In this document: piece by piece, positions 16,953 to 26,228 of the stretch
Position numbering within the stretch: position 1 is the stretch's first letter
Layout of the letters: every line of letters begins with the position of its first letter
NCBI GenBank assembly: GCA_947500435.1
Contig: CANMRV010000012.1
Coordinates: forward strand, 1-54,238
Length of the DNA: 54,238 bases
Origin: an uncultured Flavobacteriaceae bacterium
Lineage (GTDB): Bacteria; Bacteroidota; Bacteroidia; Flavobacteriales; Flavobacteriaceae
Direction of reading: 5' to 3'
Translations under genes and position numbers: made by a program
The notes under the pieces: model-generated
What the model saw: the letters and a program-made list of their open reading frames with translations, nothing else
Told to the model about the DNA's origin: nothing
The model's database searches: none

Positions 16953-18674
16953 TTAAATATTTTGTGCTTTAAGTTGTTCAATAATATAGTCGGAAGCTCT
17001 CCAAGAAAGCGCCATAATAGTCCATGTACAGTTCTTATCAGCCTGCGAAACAAATGGACCAGCATCAACGATAAAAACATTGTCAGCATCATGTAGTTGC
17101 TGGTACTTATTAGTAACGGAAGTTTTCGGATCATCACCCATTCTAGTTGTACCTACCTCATGTATAATTTGACCAGGAGCATGCAGTCCATAATCTTGGT
17201 CTTTCCCTGGTTTTTCACTCAATGGAATACCACCCATATTATGAATCAATTCTTCGAATGTATCTTGCATATGTTTTGCTTGATTTATCTCGAAGTCTGA
17301 CCACTTATAATTAAACTTTAAAACCGGAATGCCAAACTGATCCACCGTTGTTGGGTCAATTTCACAATAGTTGTCCTTACGCGCAATCGCCTCACCGCGA
17401 CCACCAAAGCCGATAACGGAACCATAGTATTTTTTTACATCGTCGCGTAGGCTTTCACCGTATCCGCCAACTTTTTCTCCGAAGTACTTGTTCATTCCGT
17501 TGGGATCCCAACCGAAACCATAATTGGGTTGGCCCATGCCGCCCCAAACTTCAATGTGATATCCACGAGGGAAATTAAGTTTGGTATTGTCTCCCCACCA
17601 AGGAGAATATACATGCATACCTCCTACTCCATCCTCATTATATGACGTCTTTCGGTTCATTAAACCAGGGATGACTCCAGCCGCACTTGCTCCAGTAGAA
17701 TCATGCAAATATTTACCAACAACATCACTGCTATTTCCTAAACCATTAGGGTGTTGCTTACTTTTTGAATTCAATAGAATACGTGCAGAACTACAGGCAG
17801 ATGCTGCTAGTACTACAACCTTACCTCGAAGCTTATACTCTTTTCTATCATCTTTGCTGATATAGGAAACCCCTGTTGCTTTTCCTTCTTCGTTAGTCGT
17901 CACTTCACGCACCATGGAGTTCACAAATATTTTTACTCTCCCACCACTTTTCTGCGCTGGAAATATCAAACAACTCCCCGCAGAAAAATCAGCATAAACC
18001 GAGCACGAACGTCCACATTGTCCGCAATAAAAGCAAACACCACGATCTTTGTTGATTTTTTTCGTCAACATCGAAAGCCTTCCCGGAATCACAGGAATAT
18101 TGGATTTCTTTGCTCCATCGATATAAAACAACTCATGTAATCTTGGTTTTGGTGGAGGAAGAAAAAATCCGTCAGGGTCATTCTCCCTGCCTTCATTCGT
18201 TCCAAAAACCCCAATTAACTTATCCAGTTTATCATAATAGGGTTTTACATCATCATAACTTATGGGCCAATTGTCGCCATGACCATCGCGGTCTTTCCCC
18301 TTAAAATCTTTCGGGCCGAAACGTAATGATATACGACCCCAGTGATTGGTTCGCCCTCCTAACATTCTGGCACGCCACCACATAAAATTCGATCCTTCTT
18401 CTTGCGTATAGGGCTCACCTTCAACTTCCCAATCTCCCCAAGACATATCCCATTCTCCAAAAGCGCGATCAGTTCCCGCACCTCTTCTAGGGGACTCATA
18501 AGGCCATTTCAATTGTGTTTGGGTTACTGGGTCAGCTGGGTCAAAAAATGGACCCGCTTCTACAACGGCGACATTGAATCCGGCATCAGCAAGTTGCTTG
18601 GTAGCCATTCCACCTCCAGCACCTGAACCTACAATTATTACATCATAAACTTCCGATGATTCCTTTATTTGCAT
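16953..18674 (-). CDS. GMC-family FAD-dependent sugar dehydrogenase, catalytic subunit
   Basis: 573 residues without its own signal peptide. The dinucleotide motif VGSGAGGGMATKQLADAG binds FAD, and ARMLGGRTNHWG follows. A Cys cluster CFYCGQCGRSC near residue 215 may hold an Fe-S centre, as in three-subunit FAD-glucose dehydrogenases. The C-terminal HEVGTTRMG and NCTWTIMALSWRAS hold the catalytic region. It should oxidise a sugar or glycoside, in many relatives at C3, in the periplasm, exported together with the subunit 3 protein. It heads a five-gene unit ending at 12873. The substrate is inferred from context only. Confidence 0.88.
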   Translation of the reverse strand: MQIKESSEVYDVIIVGSGAGGGMATKQLADAGFNVAVVEAGPFFDPADPVTQTQLKWPYESPRRGAGTDRAFGEWDMSWGDWEVEGEPYTQEEGSNFMWWRARMLGGRTNHWGRISLRFGPKDFKGKDRDGHGDNWPISYDDVKPYYDKLDKLIGVFGTNEGRENDPDGFFLPPPKPRLHELFYIDGAKKSNIPVIPGRLSMLTKKINKDRGVCFYCGQCGRSCSVYADFSAGSCLIFPAQKSGGRVKIFVNSMVREVTTNEEGKATGVSYISKDDRKEYKLRGKVVVLAASACSSARILLNSKSKQHPNGLGNSSDVVGKYLHDSTGASAAGVIPGLMNRKTSYNEDGVGGMHVYSPWWGDNTKLNFPRGYHIEVWGGMGQPNYGFGWDPNGMNKYFGEKVGGYGESLRDDVKKYYGSVIGFGGRGEAIARKDNYCEIDPTTVDQFGIPVLKFNYKWSDFEINQAKHMQDTFEELIHNMGGIPLSEKPGKDQDYGLHAPGQIIHEVGTTRMGDDPKTSVTNKYQQLHDADNVFIVDAGPFVSQADKNCTWTIMALSWRASDYIIEQLKAQNI

Positions 18675-18822
18675 AGTTTGTTTGTTTAGTTGCCCTAATT
18701 TAAGATTTTTTTAAAATTATTCTGGAAAAATTATACAAACAACATCAGAATTACTAACGGCGATTGGTTATTCGCGCTGCAGATAAAAATTAGTTTTTAC
18801 TAAAAGGTGTAGCATATTAAAA

Positions 18823-18855
18823 AAAAATCCAGTTCAAAAATTAACTGGATTTTTA
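18823..18855 (-). terminator. Rho-independent terminator after REC-GT2 gene
   Basis: AAAATCCAGTT pairs with AACTGGATTTT around a short A/T loop, flanked by A and T runs. It lies 16 bp beyond the stop of the gene at 18871 and ends that single-gene unit. The symmetrical A/T flanks would also allow function in the other direction. Confidence 0.85.
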
Positions 18856-18870
18856 TATTGATGTAAATCA

Positions 18871-20010
18871 TTATTTATAATGCAAGGCTATCTGCCCCAA
18901 TTGGCCCACAATCTTAACCGAATCTTTCATCGATAATTTTGAATCATCAACATGTACCCATCGCTTTAAAGGTTGTTCGCAAATGAGCTTTTTGACATCA
19001 TTCTTACCGTAGTGCTTTCGCATGCGCATAAAAATCTCAACATCAAAAAGCCATTTGGTAATGAACTTTTTTTGAAACATTAAAGAGGCAATCTCTTTAT
19101 CCATAACTTTTGCTCCACACTGCGTGTCTTTAAAAGGCATCCCTAAGATAGCTTGTATGATAAAGTTGATGGATTTACTTATAATTTTACGCGCTGACTC
19201 TTTGGCAATATTGGCCCCCATACGAGCTATTCTCGAGCCGCTAACGATTTTAAAGTTTGAATTTCCGATTGTTTTTACCAAATCATCAAAATCTCTAAAG
19301 TCGGTTGACAAGTCAGCATCCAAATATCCAATGTATTCGAATTCTTTGTTCGCAATTAAGTATTGGATACCCTGGCGCACCGCCTCGGCCTTTCCACCAT
19401 TTTTTTCACAATCAAAAATGGATATGGTATCTTCATTACCGTTACGAAGCTTCTTGAGAACTTCAAGGGTATTATCGGTACTCCCATCGTTTACAAAACA
19501 TAAATGATACCCAACATTTTTATCTATAAAGTCTTGAAATAAAGCACTTGACAAACGGTTTTCCTCATTATAACAGGGTATGACCACACCCACACCGAAT
19601 TGACCAATGATTTTTGTATCCACATTGGTTTCGGTATACTGTTGAATATAATTATTACCTAAAATTCTGTTAATCCTAGCGACCATTTCATCAAGACTAA
19701 CCGGTTTTTTCATATAATCATCAATTCCGAGATTATAACTTTCTAAAATGGTTTTTTCATTGGTATTACCAGACATTACTAGAATAGGTATTTCCAGTTT
19801 CCTAACTATTCGAATATGTTGAATTACTTCGATTCCAGATAAGTCAGGCATATTTATATCTACTATTACCATATCAGGGTCAAAAGTATCAATGGCAGCA
19901 ATGCCAGATTTGCCACTGTTCGCAGTTTCAACTTCATAGCCCAATTCAGTTAATCTTTTCTCCACGGAGAGTAAAATCAATTGTTGATCATCAATGGTCA
20001 AAATTTTCAT
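18871..20010 (-). CDS. Response regulator-glycosyltransferase fusion (REC-GT2), copy 1
   Basis: 379 residues. Residues 1-120 are a complete receiver domain: acidic pair in TIDDQ, phosphoacceptor Asp51 (VIVDINMP), Ser80 (VMSGNT), Lys102 (KKPVS). Residues about 138-379 are a GT2 enzyme like dolichyl-phosphate glucosyl/mannosyl transferases: VVIPCYNEENR, FVNDGSTDNT, the DXD motif D231-A-D, GSRIAR, FKDTQCGAKV and TKWLFDVEIF. There is no C-terminal membrane segment. Such enzymes make polyprenyl-phosphate sugars. Fusion to an intact receiver suggests phosphorylation-controlled activity. A paralog lies at 30662-31798. Its promoter shares the layout of five other units of the locus. Confidence 0.9.
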   Translation of the reverse strand: MKILTIDDQQLILLSVEKRLTELGYEVETANSGKSGIAAIDTFDPDMVIVDINMPDLSGIEVIQHIRIVRKLEIPILVMSGNTNEKTILESYNLGIDDYMKKPVSLDEMVARINRILGNNYIQQYTETNVDTKIIGQFGVGVVIPCYNEENRLSSALFQDFIDKNVGYHLCFVNDGSTDNTLEVLKKLRNGNEDTISIFDCEKNGGKAEAVRQGIQYLIANKEFEYIGYLDADLSTDFRDFDDLVKTIGNSNFKIVSGSRIARMGANIAKESARKIISKSINFIIQAILGMPFKDTQCGAKVMDKEIASLMFQKKFITKWLFDVEIFMRMRKHYGKNDVKKLICEQPLKRWVHVDDSKLSMKDSVKIVGQLGQIALHYK

Positions 20011-20075
20011 AGGTTAAGTTTTAATTTCTATTAGGTTTAATGCTAATTCTTCCATTCTCTGAAGAATTTACAATT

Positions 20076-20144
20076 CAAATGTATATCGATTTGATGTCCA
20101 TTTTGGTCCCGTAGCGTCGAGTAGTAATTTTCGATAGTTAAAAT
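20076..20144 (-). promoter_or_regulatory. Shared-layout promoter of REC-GT2 copy 1
   Basis: Read on the minus strand: site 1 ATTTTAACTATCG (20132-20144), site 2 TACTCGACGCTAC 21 bp further (20111-20123), then TACATTTG (20076-20083), a perfect TAnnTTTG -7 element that begins 54 bp after the central C of site 1. The spacing equals that at 27499, 29282 and 34893. No -33 element is clear, as expected for an activated promoter. Confidence 0.65.
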
Positions 20145-20219
20145 GCAGTTTTGTGACGTTAGTTGATAACTGCCTATCCATACAATATTAATACCTTTAT
20201 TTTGTTATAATTTCCTACA

Positions 20220-23200
20220 ATGGAAGCGCTTAAAAAGACCAATACTCTGCTGATTTTGGCCCTAATAATAGGGCTTGCCTTTCATGGGTCTAGTATATTC
20301 TTTACACTAGAATATACTTATGACGCCTTAATACACCTTTTTTTTGCAAGTCATTATGCCGCGGATTGGTTCGAACCCTGGGATTATAGCTGGTATACGG
20401 GCTTTACTGTGCAATCATACCCTCCCTTAATTCATCAAACCATAGGTCTTTTATCTTATATAGGAGGCTTAAAGTTCGGTATGTTTACTGTAGCCATAAT
20501 AGGTATTATTCTTTTTATTACAGGTATTTATCGATTTGCACTACTCCTCACAGGCAATAGAAGAGTTGCTGGATATACTGCATTATTGGCTGTTTTTTCG
20601 TCAACTTTCATAGAAACATTACACATTTTTGGGCAATTACCTAGTGTTTGTGCATTATCTATTTTGCTCCATGCCATGCCTGAAATTTACCTCTGGACCA
20701 AAACAGGTAAGCGCCGATACTTGGTGTCATCACTTTCTTTAATAGCTGTTACGGTAACTTCACACCACGTTACACCAATTTTCGGGATGGTTTTTTTCAT
20801 CTTCCCGCTTTTGGGAATGGCGGTAATGGATGAAGCTCGTGAAAAGGTTGAAACGATGAAACGGGTATCGTTCAAAGTTTTTTACAAAGCACTTAAAAGT
20901 TGCTTCTGGAGAATTGTCATCTTTGGCGGTTGTTCATTGATATTAATTATCACTTGCATATTACCTTACTGGTATAATTCAAAAAGAAATCCGATAACCC
21001 AAGTGCCTATTCCACATGGCTCAAGAGATAACTTTTTGGAAGTTACTTCTTCCGGGTTGGTATTCTTTGTCATTCCATGGGGAATTCTATTGTTTATACT
21101 GCCCTATATACTGTATCGATTTTATAGCAAGCGCTATATGTTTTTTGGTCTGTCATTTTCTGCACTCACCTTACTAGGAACGGGTGGAACCACCCCCATT
21201 CCTCTGAAATTATTAGGAGAAACAGCCTTTAACATACTAACCCTAGATAGGTTTACCTTGTGGGCAACTATCATGGCCTTACCTATATTCGGAGAATTTG
21301 CCTTTCGTATGACCGAAGGTGATCTTAAAGACAGAATTCAAAGTATGTTGGGCAGGGTTTATCACCGCATTCTAGGGGGTTCACTTGCCGGAGGTCTGCT
21401 TCTAATGGTAGGTTTCACAATGACACTAGGATATTTCAGGCCGTCGCAACCAAGTAAAATCAAAATGTTGCCAATCGTTAATTTCCTTAGTCAAGATTCG
21501 CACGACTCATGGCGCTATTTGCCCTTGGGTTTTGGAGATCAAATGGCTTGGCTTAGTGCCCAAACAAATGCAATGACTGTTGATGGAAATTATCATTCTG
21601 CCCGTAGATTACCAGAACTTACAACAAGAGCAATCGAGCGTATTGAAAATTCAAAATTCAGAGGAGTAGAAGGTATTGGTTCATTACAACAATTTTTAAC
21701 GGTGCCTGAAAAGTATAATTTGAAATATATTTTTTCCAACGATAAATTCTATGATCCCATTCTATATTTCTGTGGCTGGCAAAGATTACAGCAATTGGAA
21801 AATGGAATTATGGTTTGGGAAAAACTCAATGTGCCTCCATTACCAGAAATACTCCCTAAAGAAAAAACGCCCCTTTTCTTGAATATTATGTGGGGTACAA
21901 TACCTGTACTCACGGTAATATTAGCCTTTGTTATTAATATTATGATGCTTTGGTTACGAAAATTAAGAGCTCGAAAAGACGAAGCACCTAACTTTTTGAA
22001 ACTATCGGTAGCATATACCAGTTTTTCTAAAAGACTAATTATTATAAGTCATGTTTGGGCAGTTATAATTTTAGCCTGTCTTGTTTTCGGTCTCTATACA
22101 TTTTACATAAAAAACACAGCTCAACTTTCGCCCAAAAACGTTGTTCAATCTTATTACGATGCGTTGGACTTCAAAGAATTCAAGCGAGCTCACTCGTATC
22201 TTGACCCGGAGGCAGAAGTTACCATAGATCAATATATGTTGGAAGTTTCAGTGACCGACGGCATCCTAAGTTCTTATGCAAAGTTAGACTCTATTGGAAT
22301 CGATATTATAGATATAAGCCAAGCGGGTGCCAAAGCAAAGGTGAGCACAACCTGGATAACTCCTTTGGAAAAAATCAAGAAAGACTATTTTCATGAGTTA
22401 ATCAAAGACTCCGGAAAATGGTATATAAAACCAAAGAAAAAAGATAGCGATATTCCTCCCGACCAATTATTTATAGCGAATTCGACCACATTTTACAATC
22501 ATGGTAGGCGAAAAATCACTACGCAACAAACTCATCATGAAGATGTTCTTAAACAACCGGTACTGGAAATATTAGCAGCGAAACTTGTTAGGTACAAAGG
22601 ACAGTATAGTATAATTGGTGAATTACAAAATGTTGATGATGTACCAGCTGATGTAGTTATAAAGGCCACTCTTTATAATGATGTTGATAAAGAGCTTGCG
22701 ATACACAACGCAAAATATCATATGAAGCATAAATTAATGCCTAAGGAGACCACTCCATTTAAAATCAACTTTGAGGGCATCGCATGGTCTTCTACTAAAG
22801 ATACCATGCCAACAACGTTTGACCCTGACCAATTTACACCCATGTCATTAGATGAACAACCTGTAAAATTTAATTTGCAGTCCGCAGGTAATGTTGCAAA
22901 TACCGATTTATATAAAAGTGTTGCCCTTCAGAATCTCGAATTCTCGGATTACGGAATTAATGGAAGCCTGTATAATGGAGGAATACAGGAAGTTACTATA
23001 CCACAGTTGTTGGTATCTTATTATGATGACAAACATGAATTGCTATGGGTCGACCATCAATTCCTGGATGAAGGTGTAAGGGTACAACGAAAACAATTTT
23101 TCAACTATCAACCCCTTGATGTGGCCGAATTATGTATTATCGAGAGTAGTCTTGAGAACTGTTTTGTAAACGGACTACCCAACGAATCCATCACCAAAAA

Positions 23201-23315
23201 AGTATTTCCAAGACGTGATTATTCACACGGTCATGCCCAGCTTCAGCCATATGAAGGCAAAGGATATTCTTTCTTAAAGTTTGATATTAATAGTTATATC
23301 GGAAATCCAAAGTAA
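20220..23315 (+). CDS. Large GT-C-like membrane protein with periplasmic tail
   Basis: 1031 residues. Residues 1-400 hold about ten hydrophobic segments. The first loop, YTYDALIHLFFASHYAAD..W.YSWYTGF..QSYPPL, has the acidic and His residues typical of GT-C enzymes and of the '6-pyruvoyl-tetrahydropterin-synthase-related' membrane family. More segments follow at about 555-580 and 610-635. After them comes an NTF2-like domain (about 645-750) and a beta-rich C-terminus to 1031. GT-C enzymes use polyprenyl-phosphate sugars as donors, the very product expected from the REC-GT2 proteins. It heads a three-gene unit with the lipoprotein and GH genes. The catalytic role is inferred. Confidence 0.7.
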   Translation: MEALKKTNTLLILALIIGLAFHGSSIFFTLEYTYDALIHLFFASHYAADWFEPWDYSWYTGFTVQSYPPLIHQTIGLLSYIGGLKFGMFTVAIIGIILFITGIYRFALLLTGNRRVAGYTALLAVFSSTFIETLHIFGQLPSVCALSILLHAMPEIYLWTKTGKRRYLVSSLSLIAVTVTSHHVTPIFGMVFFIFPLLGMAVMDEAREKVETMKRVSFKVFYKALKSCFWRIVIFGGCSLILIITCILPYWYNSKRNPITQVPIPHGSRDNFLEVTSSGLVFFVIPWGILLFILPYILYRFYSKRYMFFGLSFSALTLLGTGGTTPIPLKLLGETAFNILTLDRFTLWATIMALPIFGEFAFRMTEGDLKDRIQSMLGRVYHRILGGSLAGGLLLMVGFTMTLGYFRPSQPSKIKMLPIVNFLSQDSHDSWRYLPLGFGDQMAWLSAQTNAMTVDGNYHSARRLPELTTRAIERIENSKFRGVEGIGSLQQFLTVPEKYNLKYIFSNDKFYDPILYFCGWQRLQQLENGIMVWEKLNVPPLPEILPKEKTPLFLNIMWGTIPVLTVILAFVINIMMLWLRKLRARKDEAPNFLKLSVAYTSFSKRLIIISHVWAVIILACLVFGLYTFYIKNTAQLSPKNVVQSYYDALDFKEFKRAHSYLDPEAEVTIDQYMLEVSVTDGILSSYAKLDSIGIDIIDISQAGAKAKVSTTWITPLEKIKKDYFHELIKDSGKWYIKPKKKDSDIPPDQLFIANSTTFYNHGRRKITTQQTHHEDVLKQPVLEILAAKLVRYKGQYSIIGELQNVDDVPADVVIKATLYNDVDKELAIHNAKYHMKHKLMPKETTPFKINFEGIAWSSTKDTMPTTFDPDQFTPMSLDEQPVKFNLQSAGNVANTDLYKSVALQNLEFSDYGINGSLYNGGIQEVTIPQLLVSYYDDKHELLWVDHQFLDEGVRVQRKQFFNYQPLDVAELCIIESSLENCFVNGLPNESITKKVFPRRDYSHGHAQLQPYEGKGYSFLKFDINSYIGNPK

Positions 23316-23316
23316 T

Positions 23317-24546
23317 ATGAGACTGATATATTTATTTAGTGCTATTCTCTGTTTTGTTTCTTGCTCAAGCAATGAAGAACATACTTCCGAAGGAGAGAAT
23401 CAAAGTGTAGAATTACTTCAGCATCAAAAAACTTATGTGGCTGGGGGTAAAATTGATTTATCATTTGAAACTGAATCGACTAGCGAGATTTATTTGCTCA
23501 TCTCGAACGCCTTTGGCAATTCGGTGTTGACACCGATAAAGGATAAAAACAAATTACATTTTACGATTCCAAAAAACTTTAGCCGAAAAACCGGACCTTG
23601 CCATTGGATTTTAGTAGCAAATGGAGAGCAACTTTTAAAAGATTCGTTTAGAATAGAACCTAAAACAAGTGCTCAGGCAACACTGGAAACCTATTTTGGG
23701 CCACGAAGTATTACAGCAGGAATTCAGGACTATTCAATGCTGGTAAATGTCACTACGGATCCTTTTGACAATGTCTATCCTGAAGGAACAGAAGTGATTT
23801 TCAAATCACAATTTTTAAATTCAATTTCAGAATATACAGTACCTTCAAAAGACTTAATTTCATGGAAAAATATTTATTCTACCACGAAGTCAGGTAGGAT
23901 TTTAGTTAATACCTCTTTCAAGAACATTACTTCTAAAGAATTGACAACAATCGTCTTTCCTACTTTGGGGGAAGCCTTTGAAATTGAGACGGATCGCAAT
24001 CACGCATTTGCCGACGGCAATCAAATTATGGTATTGCGCAGTGGTATCATTCAAGACAAGTATAATAATATAGTCGGTGACGGTACAATGGTAAATTTCA
24101 TAATCAAAAATTCAAAAGGAGCCATTTTAAAATCTATGGCACCTACAATTAATGGAATCGCGAAAGCATCAATATTACATCCTTCCGAAAAAGAGGAATG
24201 GCAGATAGATGCCTATATTACCGGCGCTGCAAAAAGCAATTCGGTAAGCATTGATTTTGATGCCGCGATTACCGACTATTCTTATGAATTCTCGGAAAAC
24301 AATAGACTAATTACGGTTGGGCCTTTGGTGAGCTTTATGGATCAATTAGTGCCTGACGGTATTTTGATTCAGTTGGAAATTTTTTCTGAAACTGGTCAGT
24401 ACTTAGAAACCAAAAAAGTAAGTTCAATCAAAGGTTTGGGAAAAATAGAGGTTCCGAAGGAATTTTATCCAGATGGTTCATATCGTTTTATATGTAAGAC
24501 AGCAGGTATTATCAAAGAGTTTGAAGTGACATTCAATGAAGAATAA
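23317..24546 (+). CDS. Lipoprotein with Ig-like (Big-type) repeats
   Basis: 409 residues from the ATG at 23317, one base after the stop of the previous gene; lipobox CFVSC. Two or more Ig-like domains can be seen, the clearest with IIQDKYNNIVGDGTMVNF followed by INGIAKASILHP, the pattern of bacterial Big/invasin-type domains that end in 'G.A...L'. No enzyme motif was found. Its tight coupling with the GT-C-like gene before it and the GH gene after it (11-bp overlap) suggests a structural or polymer-guiding role in the envelope. Confidence 0.65.
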   Translation: MRLIYLFSAILCFVSCSSNEEHTSEGENQSVELLQHQKTYVAGGKIDLSFETESTSEIYLLISNAFGNSVLTPIKDKNKLHFTIPKNFSRKTGPCHWILVANGEQLLKDSFRIEPKTSAQATLETYFGPRSITAGIQDYSMLVNVTTDPFDNVYPEGTEVIFKSQFLNSISEYTVPSKDLISWKNIYSTTKSGRILVNTSFKNITSKELTTIVFPTLGEAFEIETDRNHAFADGNQIMVLRSGIIQDKYNNIVGDGTMVNFIIKNSKGAILKSMAPTINGIAKASILHPSEKEEWQIDAYITGAAKSNSVSIDFDAAITDYSYEFSENNRLITVGPLVSFMDQLVPDGILIQLEIFSETGQYLETKKVSSIKGLGKIEVPKEFYPDGSYRFICKTAGIIKEFEVTFNEE

Positions 24547-26074
24547 ATTAACCAAAAATATCTATCGTGTACTCGTGGTGGCTTCTTTTCTAGCCATCAA
24601 TGGTTTAATAATTGCCGGAATAAGTGCAGTTCTATCTTATTTGAATACTGGTGCGGACAAAGCTTCGATTTTGCATCTCGAAGAACCCATGGAAAAAGTG
24701 TATGCTCCCAAAGTTGTTTGGGGGAATCTTGATAATCCTGGAAGACCCATGGAAAAACAAACTTTGCAGGAAATTGAAAGAGATTATCTCAATGCCTGGC
24801 ACGTTCGTAATATTGCTTTAAAGGATAACGATGTATATGGAATATCCGATTTTTATACGGATAGTGCGCGAATTCGAATAATCGAACATATAGACCTAAA
24901 TATCAAAAACAAAATCTTTTTTAAGGAAACCACCTTGAGTCATTACCCTGAATTGGACTTCTATAGCGAAGATGGTACACTGGTTGTGTTCACTGATAAA
25001 AATGTTGAAAGATATCAAGAAACTTATAACAAATATTCACTATTACTTCATAAAAAAGACACCACCAATTATCAAATAATGATGTTGCTCGAAGATGGTT
25101 TTTGGAGAATTCGACATCTTCAGGAACTTGAGATAGAACAAAATGGCATCCAAAATAAAGAGAGAAATCTTGATTCGGTTTTAGCGAGTATTACAAAGGT
25201 AAAAGGCCTTAATTATTATCCGAAGAATACACCATGGGACACTTTCGGGAAAAAATTCAATGAATCCATTATCAATAAAGATTTTGAAATCATAAAAGGA
25301 ATGGGGTTAAATACAATTCGGGTATTTGTTCAGTACGATGACTTTGGCAAGGCAGATGTCCCGTCAGAAAAACTAAAGCGTCTTAAAAGCCTACTAGATT
25401 TAGCTGAGAATAATGATTTAAAGGTAATGGTTACTCTTTTTGATTTTTACGGTGATTACGATATTACCAATTGGACACTTACCCAAAGACATGCGGAAAC
25501 GATAGTCAACAGTCTAAAGGACCATCCTGCCTTATTGGGATGGGATGTGAAAAATGAACCAGATTTAGATTTTGATAGTAGAGGGAAAAACCGGGTACTT
25601 TCATGGCTCAAGGAAATGACAACCAAAATGAAGCAATGGGACCCAAATCATCACGTTACCATAGGTTGGTCAAGTCCTGAAGCCGCAATTCATTTAGCTG
25701 AAGAGGTAGATTTCGTTTCGTATCACTATTATCGGGAACCAGAGCACTTTTTGGAGGCTCACAACACGTTAAAATCAGTGGTTAAGAACAAAAAAATAGT
25801 TTTGCAGGAATACGGTTACTCTTCATATGATGGTTTCTGGAATTTATACCTAGGTAGCGAAGAAGAGCAAGTTAACTACTATAAAACTATGCAGAAACAG
25901 TTGGCAGAAAATAATGTGCCTTTTCTATTTTGGACTCTTTATGATTTTCAAGAGGTACCAAAGGCCGTTGCTGGAAGTCTACCTTGGCGTACTAGAAAAC
26001 AACATTACTTTGGTTGTTTTGATTATGAAGGAAGTAAAAAGAAGGTATTTGATGTGCTTGATCAAAGTCCATAA
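24536..26074 (+). CDS. Membrane-anchored GH5-like glycoside hydrolase
   Basis: 512 residues. One N-terminal membrane segment (about 9-36) anchors it with the rest in the periplasm. Residues about 75-205 look like an NTF2/IMS-type domain, as in the GT-C-like partner. Residues 220-505 are a GH5/clan-A TIM barrel: GLNTIRVFVQYDDFG, acid/base Glu341 in WDVKNEPDLD, HYYREPEHF, and nucleophile Glu425 in VLQEYGYS. Exopolysaccharide loci often contain such a hydrolase (for example PelA, PslG, BcsZ) that trims polymer during export. Its start overlaps the preceding stop by 11 bp. Confidence 0.8.
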   Translation: MKNKLTKNIYRVLVVASFLAINGLIIAGISAVLSYLNTGADKASILHLEEPMEKVYAPKVVWGNLDNPGRPMEKQTLQEIERDYLNAWHVRNIALKDNDVYGISDFYTDSARIRIIEHIDLNIKNKIFFKETTLSHYPELDFYSEDGTLVVFTDKNVERYQETYNKYSLLLHKKDTTNYQIMMLLEDGFWRIRHLQELEIEQNGIQNKERNLDSVLASITKVKGLNYYPKNTPWDTFGKKFNESIINKDFEIIKGMGLNTIRVFVQYDDFGKADVPSEKLKRLKSLLDLAENNDLKVMVTLFDFYGDYDITNWTLTQRHAETIVNSLKDHPALLGWDVKNEPDLDFDSRGKNRVLSWLKEMTTKMKQWDPNHHVTIGWSSPEAAIHLAEEVDFVSYHYYREPEHFLEAHNTLKSVVKNKKIVLQEYGYSSYDGFWNLYLGSEEEQVNYYKTMQKQLAENNVPFLFWTLYDFQEVPKAVAGSLPWRTRKQHYFGCFDYEGSKKKVFDVLDQSP

Positions 26075-26177
26075 ATTGGCCGTACCACAATAAAGTAAAG
26101 GACGAAAAAAACACTTTGAACTGCTCAATATTAAGAACCTACCATAGAAATTTCATCAATCATTAGTTCAATAAATA

Positions 26178-26208
26178 AAGGGAGACAATTAACCAGACTG
26201 CCTCCCTT
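26178..26208. terminator. Probable bidirectional terminator between convergent genes
   Basis: AAGGGAG (26178-26184) pairs with CTCCCTT (26202-26208) around a 17-nt loop. On the minus strand TTATTTATTG follows. It stands between the convergent GH5-like and GT4 genes and probably ends the GT4 unit. Confidence 0.6.
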
Positions 26209-26228
26209 CGACCTAACCTAAAAAACTA

